Part shown: positions 1 to 5,773 of the stretch, in pieces
How the letters are laid out: each line of letters begins with the position of its first letter
Numbering within the stretch: the first letter of the stretch is position 1
Assembly (NCBI GenBank): GCA_018066225.1
Contig: JAGHRU010000188.1
Span: 1-5,773, forward strand
Origin: Candidatus Equimonas enterica
GTDB taxonomy: Bacteria; Bacteroidota; Bacteroidia; Bacteroidales; Bacteroidaceae
Length of the DNA stretch: 5,773 nucleotides
Reading direction: 5' to 3'
The notes under the pieces: model-generated
Seen by the model: only the letters and a program-made list of their open reading frames with translations
What the model was told of the DNA's origin: nothing
Database searches by the model: none
Program-made: the position numbers and the translations under genes

Positions 1-1
1 C

Positions 2-763
2 ACCCTGCGCCACCAAGCCGTGGCAGGCCCCATCGTGACGCGCGAAGGCTACCTCGTGCAAGCCTGCGACGCAGGGCCGGAGTCGCACGATGGCACGGCA
101 CTGCTCATCAGCCGCGATGGAGGCAACACATGGAGCGACCCACACGCCGAGAGTGACGTGGCGGCATGGCGCAAGCAGTGGCCCACCATCGCTGCCCAAG
201 GTGGCGGCACGGGCGACAACATAGCGGGCATACACGCTGGCCTCGTGCAACTGCGCGACGGCAGCCTCTTCGCCTTGGGGCGCGGCAATGCCATCAAGGG
301 CGATGACGGCCGACTGTATATGCCCGCGAGCCGCAGCACCGACTTCGGCGCGACATGGCAGTACAGCGCAAGCCCCTTCCCACCCATCGACGGCGGACAG
401 CGGCTCGTCTTGCTGCGCCTCGCGGAAGGGCCGTTGCTGCTCGTGGCCTTCACCCACCATCCCGATCGCACCCCAGCCGCCCAACAAGGCTTGCTCATGA
501 GCGACGGCAGCCGAGGCTACGGCCTCTACTGCGCCCTCTCCTACGACGACGGCGCGACATGGCCCATCAAGCGTCTGCTCACCGACGGCACAGCGCGCAC
601 CCTCGACGGTGGCGGATGGACGGGCATCTTTCATACCGATGCCACCCATGCCGAGCCCAAAGGCTATCTGGCAGGCACGCAAACGCCCGACGGCCTCATC
701 CACATCGTCAGCAGCCGTCTGCACTATCGTTTCAACCTCGAATGGCTCGAAGCCGTTCGCTAA
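2..763 (+). CDS. Sialidase-family (BNR/Asp-box) exo-glycosidase, C-terminal part
   Basis: The reading frame is already open at the left edge, so the true start lies outside; the GTG at 20 is probably internal. Three clear Asp boxes (S-x-D-x-G-x-T-W) are visible: SRDGGNTW, STDFGATW and SYDDGATW, at about residues 31-38, 106-113 and 174-181 counted from the GTG. They are spaced about 70 residues apart, as expected for blades of a six-bladed beta-propeller. The C-terminal stretch reading GYLAGTQTPDG then HIVSSRLHYRFNL resembles the last blade of BNR_2-type sialidase-like proteins. Such enzymes usually release terminal sialic acid or a related sugar outside the cytoplasm, but the catalytic arginine triad and nucleophile cannot be assigned from this fragment, so activity and substrate are inferred from family only. 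The signal peptide, if any, is outside the window. pepD follows after only 12 nt, which suggests co-transcription. Confidence 0.85.
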   Translation, partial: TLRHQAVAGPIVTREGYLVQACDAGPESHDGTALLISRDGGNTWSDPHAESDVAAWRKQWPTIAAQGGGTGDNIAGIHAGLVQLRDGSLFALGRGNAIKGDDGRLYMPASRSTDFGATWQYSASPFPPIDGGQRLVLLRLAEGPLLLVAFTHHPDRTPAAQQGLLMSDGSRGYGLYCALSYDDGATWPIKRLLTDGTARTLDGGGWTGIFHTDATHAEPKGYLAGTQTPDGLIHIVSSRLHYRFNLEWLEAVR

Positions 764-775
764 CTTCCCAATACT

Positions 776-2240
776 ATGCCTTATCTCTCTATTTTCCGCC
801 AACTCTGCGCCATCCCGCGCCCCTCTCACCACGAAGGCCGTGTGGCCGATTTCCTCTGTCAGTTTGCCGAGGCACACCACCTCCGCTACCGTCGCGATGC
901 CAACAACTGCGTCGTCATCGAGAAGCCCGCTACGCCGGGACACGAAGACGCTGAGCCCGTCGTCATCCTCAACCACATGGACATGGTCTGCGTCGCCCGC
1001 GACGACTACCGCCGCGACGGCCGGCCGTTCGACCCGCTCCGCGACGAGATACGCCCCTACATCGGCACCGTGACCGACGCCGAGGGCAAGACCACACGCT
1101 GGATGAAGGCCGAGGGCACATCGCTCGGGGCTGACAACGGCATGGGCCTCTCCATGGCTCTGGCCATCCTCGCCGACGACACCATCGTCCACGGCCCGCT
1201 CGAAGTGCTCACCACCACCAACGAGGAAGACGGCATGAGCGGCGCAGAAGGACTCGCCACCGACTTCATACGCGGCCGCAAGGTCATCAACCTCGACTCC
1301 GAAGCCTACGACGAAATCACCGTGGGCGCAGCAGGCGCGTATCTGCAAAAGGCGCACTGGACGCTCACCCCCGAGCCCGTCAGTGCCGAGGGCTACGACG
1401 CCTTCACGCTCAGCATCACAGGAGGACTCGGCGGCCACAGCGGCGTGGATATCAACAAGGGTCGCTGCAACGCCATCCACACGCTCGCTGGCCTCATCGC
1501 TGGGCTTGCCGACGATGTCCTGCTCTCGGCCTTCGACGGTGGCACGGCAAACGCCTCCATCGCCTCGGCCGCTACCGCTACGCTGCTCGTGCCCGAGAGC
1601 CGCGCCGAGGCGACGCAGCAGAGGATTGATGCGTGCCAGAGGCAGATGGCTGAGCAGTATGGCACGACCGACCCCAGCGTGCGCCTCGACATCGTCCGCG
1701 GCGAGAGGCCGACGCACCACTGCCCCGAGTTGCGCCACGTCGTGGCCACCATCGCCGCCCTGCCATGCGGCGTCATCAGCATGCGCAGCGATATGCCGGG
1801 GACGGTGATGACGAGCAACAACATCGGCGTGGCCGCTACGGCTGCCGACAGCCGCACCTTCCCCCACCTGCCACAGCCGCAGTTTCGACAACGATGACAT
1901 TCGCCGCACAGGACGCGCCATCGCCGAGGCTTGCAAGGCTCATCACGCCGCGCACATCGACCTGCTGATGGACACCGCCGCATGGGTGGAGCGTCCCGAC
2001 GCGCCGCTGCTCTCGCTCACCTCGGCCACCTTCCGCGATGTCCTCGGCTTCGCCCCCAAGCCCGTGGCGATGCACTTCGTGCTCGAGGCCGCCTACTATG
2101 TGGAGAAATACCCGGGCGTGGAAATCGCCTCCATAGGCCCGCGCATCGTAGAGCCGCACTCCACCTCGGAGCGCGTGGATCTCGACACGGCTGCCGACAT
2201 CTGGCGCGTCACCATCGCACTCCTCAGCCGTCTGGCCTGA
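776..2240 (+). pseudogene. pepD: Aminoacyl-histidine dipeptidase PepD (peptidase M20C), frameshifted
   Basis: PepD is a cytoplasmic zinc dipeptidase that cleaves Xaa-His and other dipeptides. The ATG at 776 gives an N-terminus with the family motif IPRPSHHEG. The metal and catalytic motifs follow in order: HMDMV (H67, D69), LGADNGMGLS (D120), NEEDGMSGAEGL (E150, E151), LDSE (D174) and GGLGGHSGVDINKGR, the start of the lid domain. About 14 residues are inserted between H67 and D120 compared with E. coli PepD. The frame fails after the sequence SRTF at a run of five C (1861-1865) and stops at 1895-1897 after 373 residues. Removing one C joins it to the +1 frame, which continues to the stop at 2238-2240 and gives 487 residues, close to the usual 485 or so. 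The final metal-ligand histidine (EPHSTSERV) lies after the break at restored residue 461, so the truncated product should be inactive. This may be a true mutation or a single-base sequence error. Confidence 0.9.
1968..2240 (+). CDS. pepD: Detached C-terminal piece of PepD
   Basis: This 90-residue frame begins at the first ATG available after the pepD frameshift. PepD-like coding sequence in the same frame actually extends upstream to about 1866 (residues CHSRSFDNDDIRR onward), which shows that the ATG is an internal methionine and not a real start. It carries the end of the M20C catalytic domain: a GFAPKPVAMHFVLEAAYY segment, a KYPGVEIASIGP segment, and EPHSTSERVDL with the last metal-binding histidine. 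On its own it lacks all the other metal ligands and should have no activity. It is listed separately only because a gene caller would report it as an independent gene. Confidence 0.8.
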   Translation: MDTAAWVERPDAPLLSLTSATFRDVLGFAPKPVAMHFVLEAAYYVEKYPGVEIASIGPRIVEPHSTSERVDLDTAADIWRVTIALLSRLA

Positions 2241-2256
2241 CCTCATAGCCTCCGCC

Positions 2257-2589
2257 ATGCTCCTGCATTGCCGCTACTTCCCGCCACGCCGCTTCTACGC
2301 CATCAACCTCTTTGGGTGCATCATCGTGCGTCACGGCACGGTGATGACGCCCGATGAGCGTCGGCACGAAGACATCCACACGCGCCAGATGCGCGAGATG
2401 CTCTACGTGTTTTTCTACCTCTGGTACGGCGTGGCGTGGCTCTACCACTTCCTTCGGCTGCGCCATCCTATGCGCGCCTATTTCGCCATCGCTTTCGAGC
2501 GCGAGGCTTACCGCTATATGCACCAGGCGGACTACCTCACCCGCCGTCGCCACTTCCAGTGGTGGCGGATGATGGTGGGCAAGGCGTGA
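2257..2589 (+). CDS. Small membrane protein with HExxH motif, possible metalloprotease-like
   Basis: A 110-residue basic protein starting 16 nt after the pepD stop. Residues 37-44 read HEDIHTRQ, which contains an HExxH zinc-binding signature (H37, E38, H41). A hydrophobic, aromatic segment follows at about 48-67 (LYVFFYLWYGVAWLYHFL), probably one membrane-spanning helix. Further on, FEREAYRYM (about 80-88) supplies conserved-looking acidic residues, E81 or E83, that could be a third metal ligand. From memory, short proteins with the same order of elements (HExIHxxQ, a tryptophan/tyrosine-rich helix, then FEREAY) recur in Bacteroidetes as uncharacterised proteins; I cannot name the family. Proteolytic activity is inference from the motif alone. 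GC-rich codon use matches pepD, and the tight spacing suggests the same transcript. The motif precedes the helix, and the C-terminus is rich in arginine and tryptophan. Confidence 0.75.
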   Translation: MLLHCRYFPPRRFYAINLFGCIIVRHGTVMTPDERRHEDIHTRQMREMLYVFFYLWYGVAWLYHFLRLRHPMRAYFAIAFEREAYRYMHQADYLTRRRHFQWWRMMVGKA

Positions 2590-2629
2590 GGTGCCACACC
2601 CATTTACTCATCTTTTTAATGCCAGCATT

Positions 2630-3202
2630 ATGTTATTAGATTTATTAGTTATCGTATTCTTTATCGTATTTTGTATCGTATTATGTGTGCTCCAAATCAT
2701 GCTCTTCTTCAAGATATGGGGCATGACCAATGACCTGAAAGTCATCAAGGCAAAGTATGTGGATTGTGAGGTAAAGGCAAACCACGCCATTCACTATTTC
2801 GCCATTAAAGAACTGAAAGGGCAAGAAGCCAGTAAGCAATTCTTACTCAACGCAATTATCGATGATATTGAAACGACCTACCTCTCGGATGACACAGAAA
2901 GCAATAACAAACTTGCTTCTGTGCTGCAACATGTTTCTCATAAATACGACCTCTTGTTGAAAGATGCAGGTATGGCATCTCCCACGATGGAGGATTACAA
3001 GAACTTCTTATGTGAAAGGAAGAAGAATCCCCCATTTGGCATCGAAATAGGCAAAGAGGTTACTTATGTTTACTACGCCGGCTCAAAGGTAAAACAGGTG
3101 GGGACGGCCATAGAGTATTTGCCCAATGAGCAAATGCTTGTAATAGAAGAACGTTTTGGGAATTTAATCAAGCGACCCATAGCCGAATGTCGTCCTATGT
3201 GA
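2630..3202 (+). CDS. AT-rich single-pass membrane protein of unknown function
   Basis: I chose the ATG at 2630 (190 residues); a GTG at 2591 in the same frame would add 13 polar residues before the membrane segment. Residues 2-28 form one very hydrophobic helix built partly from a repeated I-V-[FL]-[FC] unit. It is followed by IWGMTNDLKVIKAKYVD, which suggests a cytoplasmic body, then a mostly helical charged region (about 45-130). The last 60 residues (FGIEIGKEVTYVYYAGSKV, then a VGTAIEYLPNEQMLVIEE stretch) alternate like beta strands and recall a small SH3-like barrel; this is inference. No family recognised. Base use differs sharply from both neighbours: in 2641-2700 only 16 of 60 bases are G or C, and codons such as TTA, AAA and AAT are common. 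It may be recently acquired or under different constraint. It sits between two GC-rich genes in the same direction. Confidence 0.75.
   Translation: MLLDLLVIVFFIVFCIVLCVLQIMLFFKIWGMTNDLKVIKAKYVDCEVKANHAIHYFAIKELKGQEASKQFLLNAIIDDIETTYLSDDTESNNKLASVLQHVSHKYDLLLKDAGMASPTMEDYKNFLCERKKNPPFGIEIGKEVTYVYYAGSKVKQVGTAIEYLPNEQMLVIEERFGNLIKRPIAECRPM
2651..2686 (+). repeat. Three imperfect 12-nt tandem units within a membrane helix
   Basis: Three consecutive 12-nt units each begin ATCGTATT and differ only in the last four bases (CTTT, TTGT, ATGT). They are in frame and encode IVFF, IVFC and IVLC. A looser 9-nt repeat (TTATTAGAT, TTATTAGTT) lies just upstream at 2632-2650. A whole-unit gain or loss would change the helix by four residues without breaking the frame. 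Confidence 0.8.
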
Positions 3203-3225
3203 CCATAGCCGACATTATAAAGCCG

Positions 3226-3642
3226 ATGAACAAGAATTGGCTATTCGTGCTCTGCGCCTGCCTGCTGTGTGCGTCTTGCGCGCCGAGAGCAGAAAAACTG
3301 GAAGCCCAGACGCAGCGCATCATCTGCGCAGAGCTGGAAAAGTATCTGCTGGGAGCAGCACACAAAGTCCGATTTGCCGAGCGTGCCGCGCGCGACTTGG
3401 CCGAGTCGTCGTGGCCCGAGGCGCAGTGTCCGCTGCCCGACTGCCCTTCTGGCCATTGCGGCCCGCTCTTTGCGCCGCGCGAAGGGACTGCGCTGCGTGT
3501 TGTCCCCGCAGGCGACCACCACTTCGTCTATTCCGTCATCTGTCCGTGCGGTTGCCACCAGCGCTTCACCGACTTCACCAGCATGGAAGCCTATCTTGCG
3601 GCAGATGACAGCGTAGAGGTGAGGCACGTGGTGTGGCGGTGA
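3226..3642 (+). CDS. Small cysteine-rich lipoprotein of unknown function
   Basis: The ATG at 3226 gives 138 residues with a lipoprotein signal peptide: basic MNKN, a hydrophobic core (LFVLCACLL), and a lipobox-like CAS before the cysteine at residue 18. A frame-compatible ATG at 3187 would put 13 extra residues in front and overlap the previous gene, so 3226 is preferred. The mature protein has a charged helical part (about 20-60) and then seven further cysteines overall at 34, 68, 73, 78, 106, 108 and 110. Two clusters stand out: C-x4-C-x4-C (CPLPDCPSGHC) and C-x-C-x-C (CPCGC) followed by histidine. They could bind a metal or form disulfides; this is inference. The acidic surface-export motif described for some Bacteroidetes lipoproteins is not evident after the cysteine (APRAEK). 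The gene starts 23 nt after the preceding stop. Bases 3383-3418 are repeated exactly at the right end of the window. No family recognised. Confidence 0.75.
   Translation: MNKNWLFVLCACLLCASCAPRAEKLEAQTQRIICAELEKYLLGAAHKVRFAERAARDLAESSWPEAQCPLPDCPSGHCGPLFAPREGTALRVVPAGDHHFVYSVICPCGCHQRFTDFTSMEAYLAADDSVEVRHVVWR
3383..3418 (+). repeat. 36-bp exact direct repeat, copy 1, inside the lipoprotein gene
   Basis: These 36 bases are identical and in the same orientation to 5738-5773. Here they are in frame and encode residues from the helical part to the first cysteine cluster (AARDLAESSWP), so this copy looks native. The match ends on the left at 3382 (C here, T at 5737). The distance between copies is 2355 bp. 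Confidence 0.95.
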
Positions 3643-3686
3643 GGGCGTGGCGGCTGGTGTATGGAGTTCGTGCGCTGCGTGGCCTG

Positions 3687-3910
3687 TTCTATTACGAAAG
3701 AGTATTCCTTGAAAATGGCGAAATAAAGGCTGAAAGGTTAAAATTACCAAGGAAAAAAACGTCCAATTCTTTCCAGTTTTACAAATACTGGAAAGAATTG
3801 GATGGTTTTACACCTTTAGAGGATTGCAAGTCGTGTAGGGCATTTACAAAGATGGGGATGTCGCAGAGGTGGTCTTTGCAGACAGTGCGGCGCGTTTGGC
3901 AGGGCGGTGA
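3687..3910 (+). pseudogene. Possible coding debris between convergent genes
   Basis: The intergenic region (3643-3923) is not featureless. In the frame of position 3687, about 3687-3840 reads like a protein with AT-rich codons (FYYERVFLENGEIKAERL, later YKYWKELDGFTPLED). From 3839 another frame reads GIYKDGDVAEVVFADS then AARLAGR and a stop at 3908-3910, which also looks like a real C-terminus. No single frame joins the two, and there is no convincing start. One reading is a decayed or frameshifted short gene; the other is chance composition. The hairpin at 3762-3802 lies inside the first segment, which argues against it being an intact gene. No family recognised. Confidence 0.25.
3753..3802 (-). 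terminator. Hairpin terminator for the two-component operon, possibly bidirectional
   Basis: A perfect 16-bp inverted repeat: TCCAATTCTTTCCAGT at 3762-3777 and its complement at 3787-3802, around a 9-nt loop. On the minus strand the stem is followed after two bases by seven T residues (3759-3753). It lies about 120 nt after the histidine kinase stop, the right place for a Rho-independent terminator. On the plus strand only four T residues follow (3806-3809), so termination of the lipoprotein transcript there would be weaker. The stem is AT-rich for a terminator, but its length compensates. Confidence 0.65.
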
Positions 3911-3923
3911 CTCTTGCCTCCCC

Positions 3924-5150
3924 CTACTCTCCCCGCACCACCACCTCTATCGTGAGGCCGCCGCCGGGGGTGGGCATCGCGGTGGCGGAGCCGCCATACT
4001 GCAAGGCGATGTTCTTGACGATGGCAAGGCCAAGACCCGTGCCACCCAGACGGCGCGAGCGGCCCTTGTCGATGCGGTAGAAACGCTCGAAGAGATGGGG
4101 GAGATGACGCTCGGGCACGCCTGCGCCGTTGTCGGCGAAGGTGAAGGTGTAGCGGCGGCCAGAGACGGCGGCCGTCACACGGAAGTAGGTGGCCTCCGTG
4201 GCGTAGGCGAGGGCGTTGTTGAAGATGTTGCGAAAGAGCGAATAGATGAGGGCGGCGTCGGCCTGCATCGGCAGCGTGGGCGGCAGATGCAACTGCAACT
4301 GGATGTTGTGCTCACGAAAGAGGGCGGCGGTCTCGTCCTGTATCTGTCGCAAGATGGCGGCAGCGTCGATAGGCGTCGCGGGCGGCTCGGGCACGCGGTG
4401 GGCTTCGTCGAGGCGCGTGAGCATGCTCATGTCGGCGAGCAGGCTGCTCATGCGGCGGCTCTGCGCATAGCATCGGTGGAGAAAGTCGAGGCGCTGCGGC
4501 GCGGGCAGGTCGGGGTGGCTGACGAGGGTCTCGAGGTAGCCCTCTATGGTGGCGGCGGGCGTTTTGAGTTCGTGCGCCGCGTTCTCGGTGAGTTGTCGCT
4601 TGATGCGCTGTTTCTCCTGCTCGCTATGGGCGTAGCGGTGGCGGAAGTAGAAGGCGATGGCGATGAGCAGGAGGATGCCGACGGTGTAATAGACGAAGGT
4701 GTAGTCGTGCTCCAACGAGGCCGTCAGTGCCGCCGAATAGGGCACCGAGGAGCGCACAATCTGGTCGCCAAAGCGGGTGGCGGAGTAGAAGTACTTCTCG
4801 CCGTTGGTGGCCGAGGCGCGCTTGATGGCGTAGCCGCTGCCGCTTAGTAGTGCCTCCTGTATCTCCTCGCGCTGGAGATGGTTGCCCATGTGGCTGATGT
4901 CCTGCTCCTCGGAGTCGAAGCGCACGCGCCCGAGGGTGTCGATGACGGTGACGCGCAGCGGTGAGCGGCAGAGGCTGTCGCTCGGGTGCATGATGTAGCG
5001 GTAGTTGTTGAGTTGCAACTGCGCGTGGAGGATATCGACGCGGAAGGTGTGCTCATGCCTGTACTCGTAGATGCCGAAAAATAGCGTAAACACGCTGGCC
5101 AGTATGGTGGCAGCGGTGAAAATCCTGTTGGTAAAGCGCGTCTTCATCAT
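3924..5150 (-). CDS. Membrane sensor histidine kinase
   Basis: The ATG at 5150 gives 408 residues and overlaps the response regulator stop by ATGA; the next codon is also ATG. The longer frame from 5276 only reads through regulator coding sequence and is rejected. Order of parts: membrane helix about 10-28 (IFTAATILASVFTLFFGIY), an extracytoplasmic domain about 29-150, a second membrane helix about 152-169, then HisKA with the phospho-accepting H193 in AAHELKTP. The ATPase domain follows with an N-box around 308-312 (RNIFNNA), DNGAG at 340-344, the F-box LFERFYR, and GGTGLGLAIV at about 369-378. All catalytic boxes look intact. It should autophosphorylate and pass phosphate to the adjacent regulator. 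The extracytoplasmic part ends in the phrase YSATRFGDQIVRSSVPY, which resembles Bacteroidetes PhoR-like kinases, but the signal is unknown and I give no symbol. A hairpin terminator follows about 120 nt downstream. Confidence 0.93.
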   Translation of the reverse strand: MMKTRFTNRIFTAATILASVFTLFFGIYEYRHEHTFRVDILHAQLQLNNYRYIMHPSDSLCRSPLRVTVIDTLGRVRFDSEEQDISHMGNHLQREEIQEALLSGSGYAIKRASATNGEKYFYSATRFGDQIVRSSVPYSAALTASLEHDYTFVYYTVGILLLIAIAFYFRHRYAHSEQEKQRIKRQLTENAAHELKTPAATIEGYLETLVSHPDLPAPQRLDFLHRCYAQSRRMSSLLADMSMLTRLDEAHRVPEPPATPIDAAAILRQIQDETAALFREHNIQLQLHLPPTLPMQADAALIYSLFRNIFNNALAYATEATYFRVTAAVSGRRYTFTFADNGAGVPERHLPHLFERFYRIDKGRSRRLGGTGLGLAIVKNIALQYGGSATAMPTPGGGLTIEVVVRGE

Positions 5151-5773
5151 CTCCCAAACACATAACCGTAACCTAACTTCGTGCGCAAGCACGCGCCGTA
5201 GCGACCTATCTTCTTGCGGATGCGGGTGACATTGACATCCACTGTCCTGTCCTGCACGATGGCGTCGCTCGGCCACACCTCACGCAGTATCTTCTCACGC
5301 GAGAAGACCTGTCCCGGACGCGAGAGCAGGAGCGCTAATAGTTCAAACTCCAACTTCGTAAACTCCACCTTCACGCCATCGACATGGCACTCCTTACGCG
5401 CCGTAGAGAGCACGATGCCCTCGTAGGAAATCTGGTCTGCGCGCGTCGTCGTGGCGGTCTGCGCAGACGCGTCGTCCGGCTTGCCCAGAGCGCGTCGGAG
5501 CACGGCTTTGACCCGCGCCTTGACCTCGCTGATGCGAAAAGGCTTGCAGATGTAGTCGTCGCTGCCCAGCGCAAAGCCTTGCAGCAGGTCCTGCTCCATG
5601 GTCTTGGCGGTGCAGAAGATGATGGGGATGGCGGCCGTGCGGGCGTCGGCTTTCAACTCCCGTGCCCACTCGAAGCCCGACTTGGGCGTCATCATGACAT
5701 CGAGCAGGATGAGGTGCACCCGCTGGTTGGTCACGATGTGCCGCGCGCGACTTGGCCGAGTCGTCGTGGCCCG
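5147..5773 (-). CDS. OmpR/PhoB-type response regulator, 5' end missing
   Basis: The frame is open to the right edge. From a GTG at 5734 it encodes 195 residues: the rest of a receiver domain, then a winged-helix DNA-binding domain. The receiver shows the phospho-acceptor D12 (LILLDVMM), the switch threonine T42 (FCTAKT) and K64 (DYICKPF). The position four after the aspartate, usually proline, is threonine, with a proline next to it. The C-terminal domain (about 101-195) has the VEFTKLEFELLALLLSRPG and VNVTRIRKKIG segments and ends YGYVF, typical of OmpR-family regulators. About 40 N-terminal residues, including the acidic pair that binds magnesium, are absent. Bases 5738-5773 encode RATTTRPSRARH, which does not look like a receiver and is a copy of 3383-3418, so the authentic gene probably stops being represented at 5737. 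The stop overlaps the kinase start, indicating translational coupling. Confidence 0.92.
   Translation of the reverse strand, partial: RATTTRPSRARHIVTNQRVHLILLDVMMTPKSGFEWARELKADARTAAIPIIFCTAKTMEQDLLQGFALGSDDYICKPFRISEVKARVKAVLRRALGKPDDASAQTATTTRADQISYEGIVLSTARKECHVDGVKVEFTKLEFELLALLLSRPGQVFSREKILREVWPSDAIVQDRTVDVNVTRIRKKIGRYGACLRTKLGYGYVFGR
5738..5773 (+). repeat. 36-bp exact direct repeat, copy 2, at the window edge
   Basis: Identical to 3383-3418 in the same orientation and running to the last base of the window, so the match may continue beyond it. It sits where the response regulator N-terminus should be and breaks the expected receiver sequence exactly at its boundary. This copy therefore looks foreign to its place, either through an assembly or amplification chimera or a real rearrangement. 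Confidence 0.95.

Noticed and set aside
355..954. Plus-strand frame bridging the sialidase and pepD genes
   Set aside because: The translation is arginine- and proline-rich with no domain, and it overlaps two genes with clear family motifs in other frames.
1393..1983. Minus-strand open frame opposite pepD
   Set aside because: It lies opposite well-supported PepD coding sequence and its translation shows no recognisable domain. It also spans the pepD frameshift without relation to it.
1836..2258. Minus-strand open frame over the pepD 3' end
   Set aside because: The opposite strand encodes the end of PepD including the last metal-ligand histidine; this frame is its shadow.
2590..2629. Possible promoter before the AT-rich gene
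   Set aside because: The stretch is AT-rich, but I could not find a Bacteroidetes-type pair (TTTG with TAnnTTTG at proper spacing) in it.
3661..3726. 21-codon frame with ATG in the intergenic region
   Set aside because: It is too short, has no features of a known small protein, and has no upstream signal that sets it apart from chance.
3241..3750. Minus-strand frame opposite the lipoprotein gene
   Set aside because: The plus strand has a signal peptide with a lipobox and a sensible start; the minus-strand frame has no such support.
3633..4847. Long plus-strand open frame of 404 residues
   Set aside because: From about 3924 it is antisense to the histidine kinase, whose catalytic boxes are all intact on the minus strand. 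The plus-strand translation is low-complexity (glycine, valine, arginine, alanine runs), a typical shadow in GC-rich sequence.
5151..5276. 42-residue N-terminal extension of the histidine kinase
   Set aside because: This stretch is the DNA-binding domain of the regulator in another frame. The kinase ATG overlapping the regulator stop gives a normal N-terminus with a membrane helix.

Overview
The window looks like a piece of a GC-rich Bacteroidales genome (Prevotella- or Alloprevotella-like, from gene content and protein style only). The grounds are: an aminoacyl-histidine dipeptidase next to a BNR/Asp-box sialidase-type enzyme, a phrase in the histidine kinase H-box region (HELKTP followed by GYLET) typical of Bacteroidetes kinases, a small lipoprotein, and starts without Shine-Dalgarno sequences. 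I see no RNA gene, CRISPR array or insertion sequence.

Layout. Plus strand, positions 2-3642, five closely spaced genes in one direction: the 3' part of a sialidase-family gene; 12 nt later pepD, which is frameshifted near its 3' end; 16 nt later a 110-residue membrane protein with an HExxH motif; 40 nt later an AT-rich gene for a single-pass membrane protein; and 23 nt later a cysteine-rich lipoprotein. Positions 3643-3923 are a convergent intergenic region with a strong 16-bp hairpin and possible coding debris. Minus strand, 5773 down to 3924: an OmpR-type response regulator (5' end missing) whose stop overlaps the start of its sensor histidine kinase. The hairpin, followed by seven T residues on the minus strand, lies where a terminator for this two-component operon is expected.

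How the genes work together. The sialidase-like enzyme and PepD would fit scavenging of host glycans and dipeptides, but the close spacing is the only evidence that they are linked. The next three genes have no recognised function. The two-component pair is a self-contained signalling unit; its signal and targets cannot be read from this window.

Sequence integrity. Two things need caution. pepD is broken by one extra base in a run of five C residues, and restoring the frame gives a 487-residue protein of normal length. The last 36 bases of the window are an exact same-strand copy of 36 bases inside the lipoprotein gene, and they replace the expected start of the response regulator, so the right-hand end is either an assembly or amplification chimera or the junction of a duplication or rearrangement. 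I did not find a clear new multi-gene system. The best candidates for new biology are the small HExxH protein and the cysteine-rich lipoprotein.
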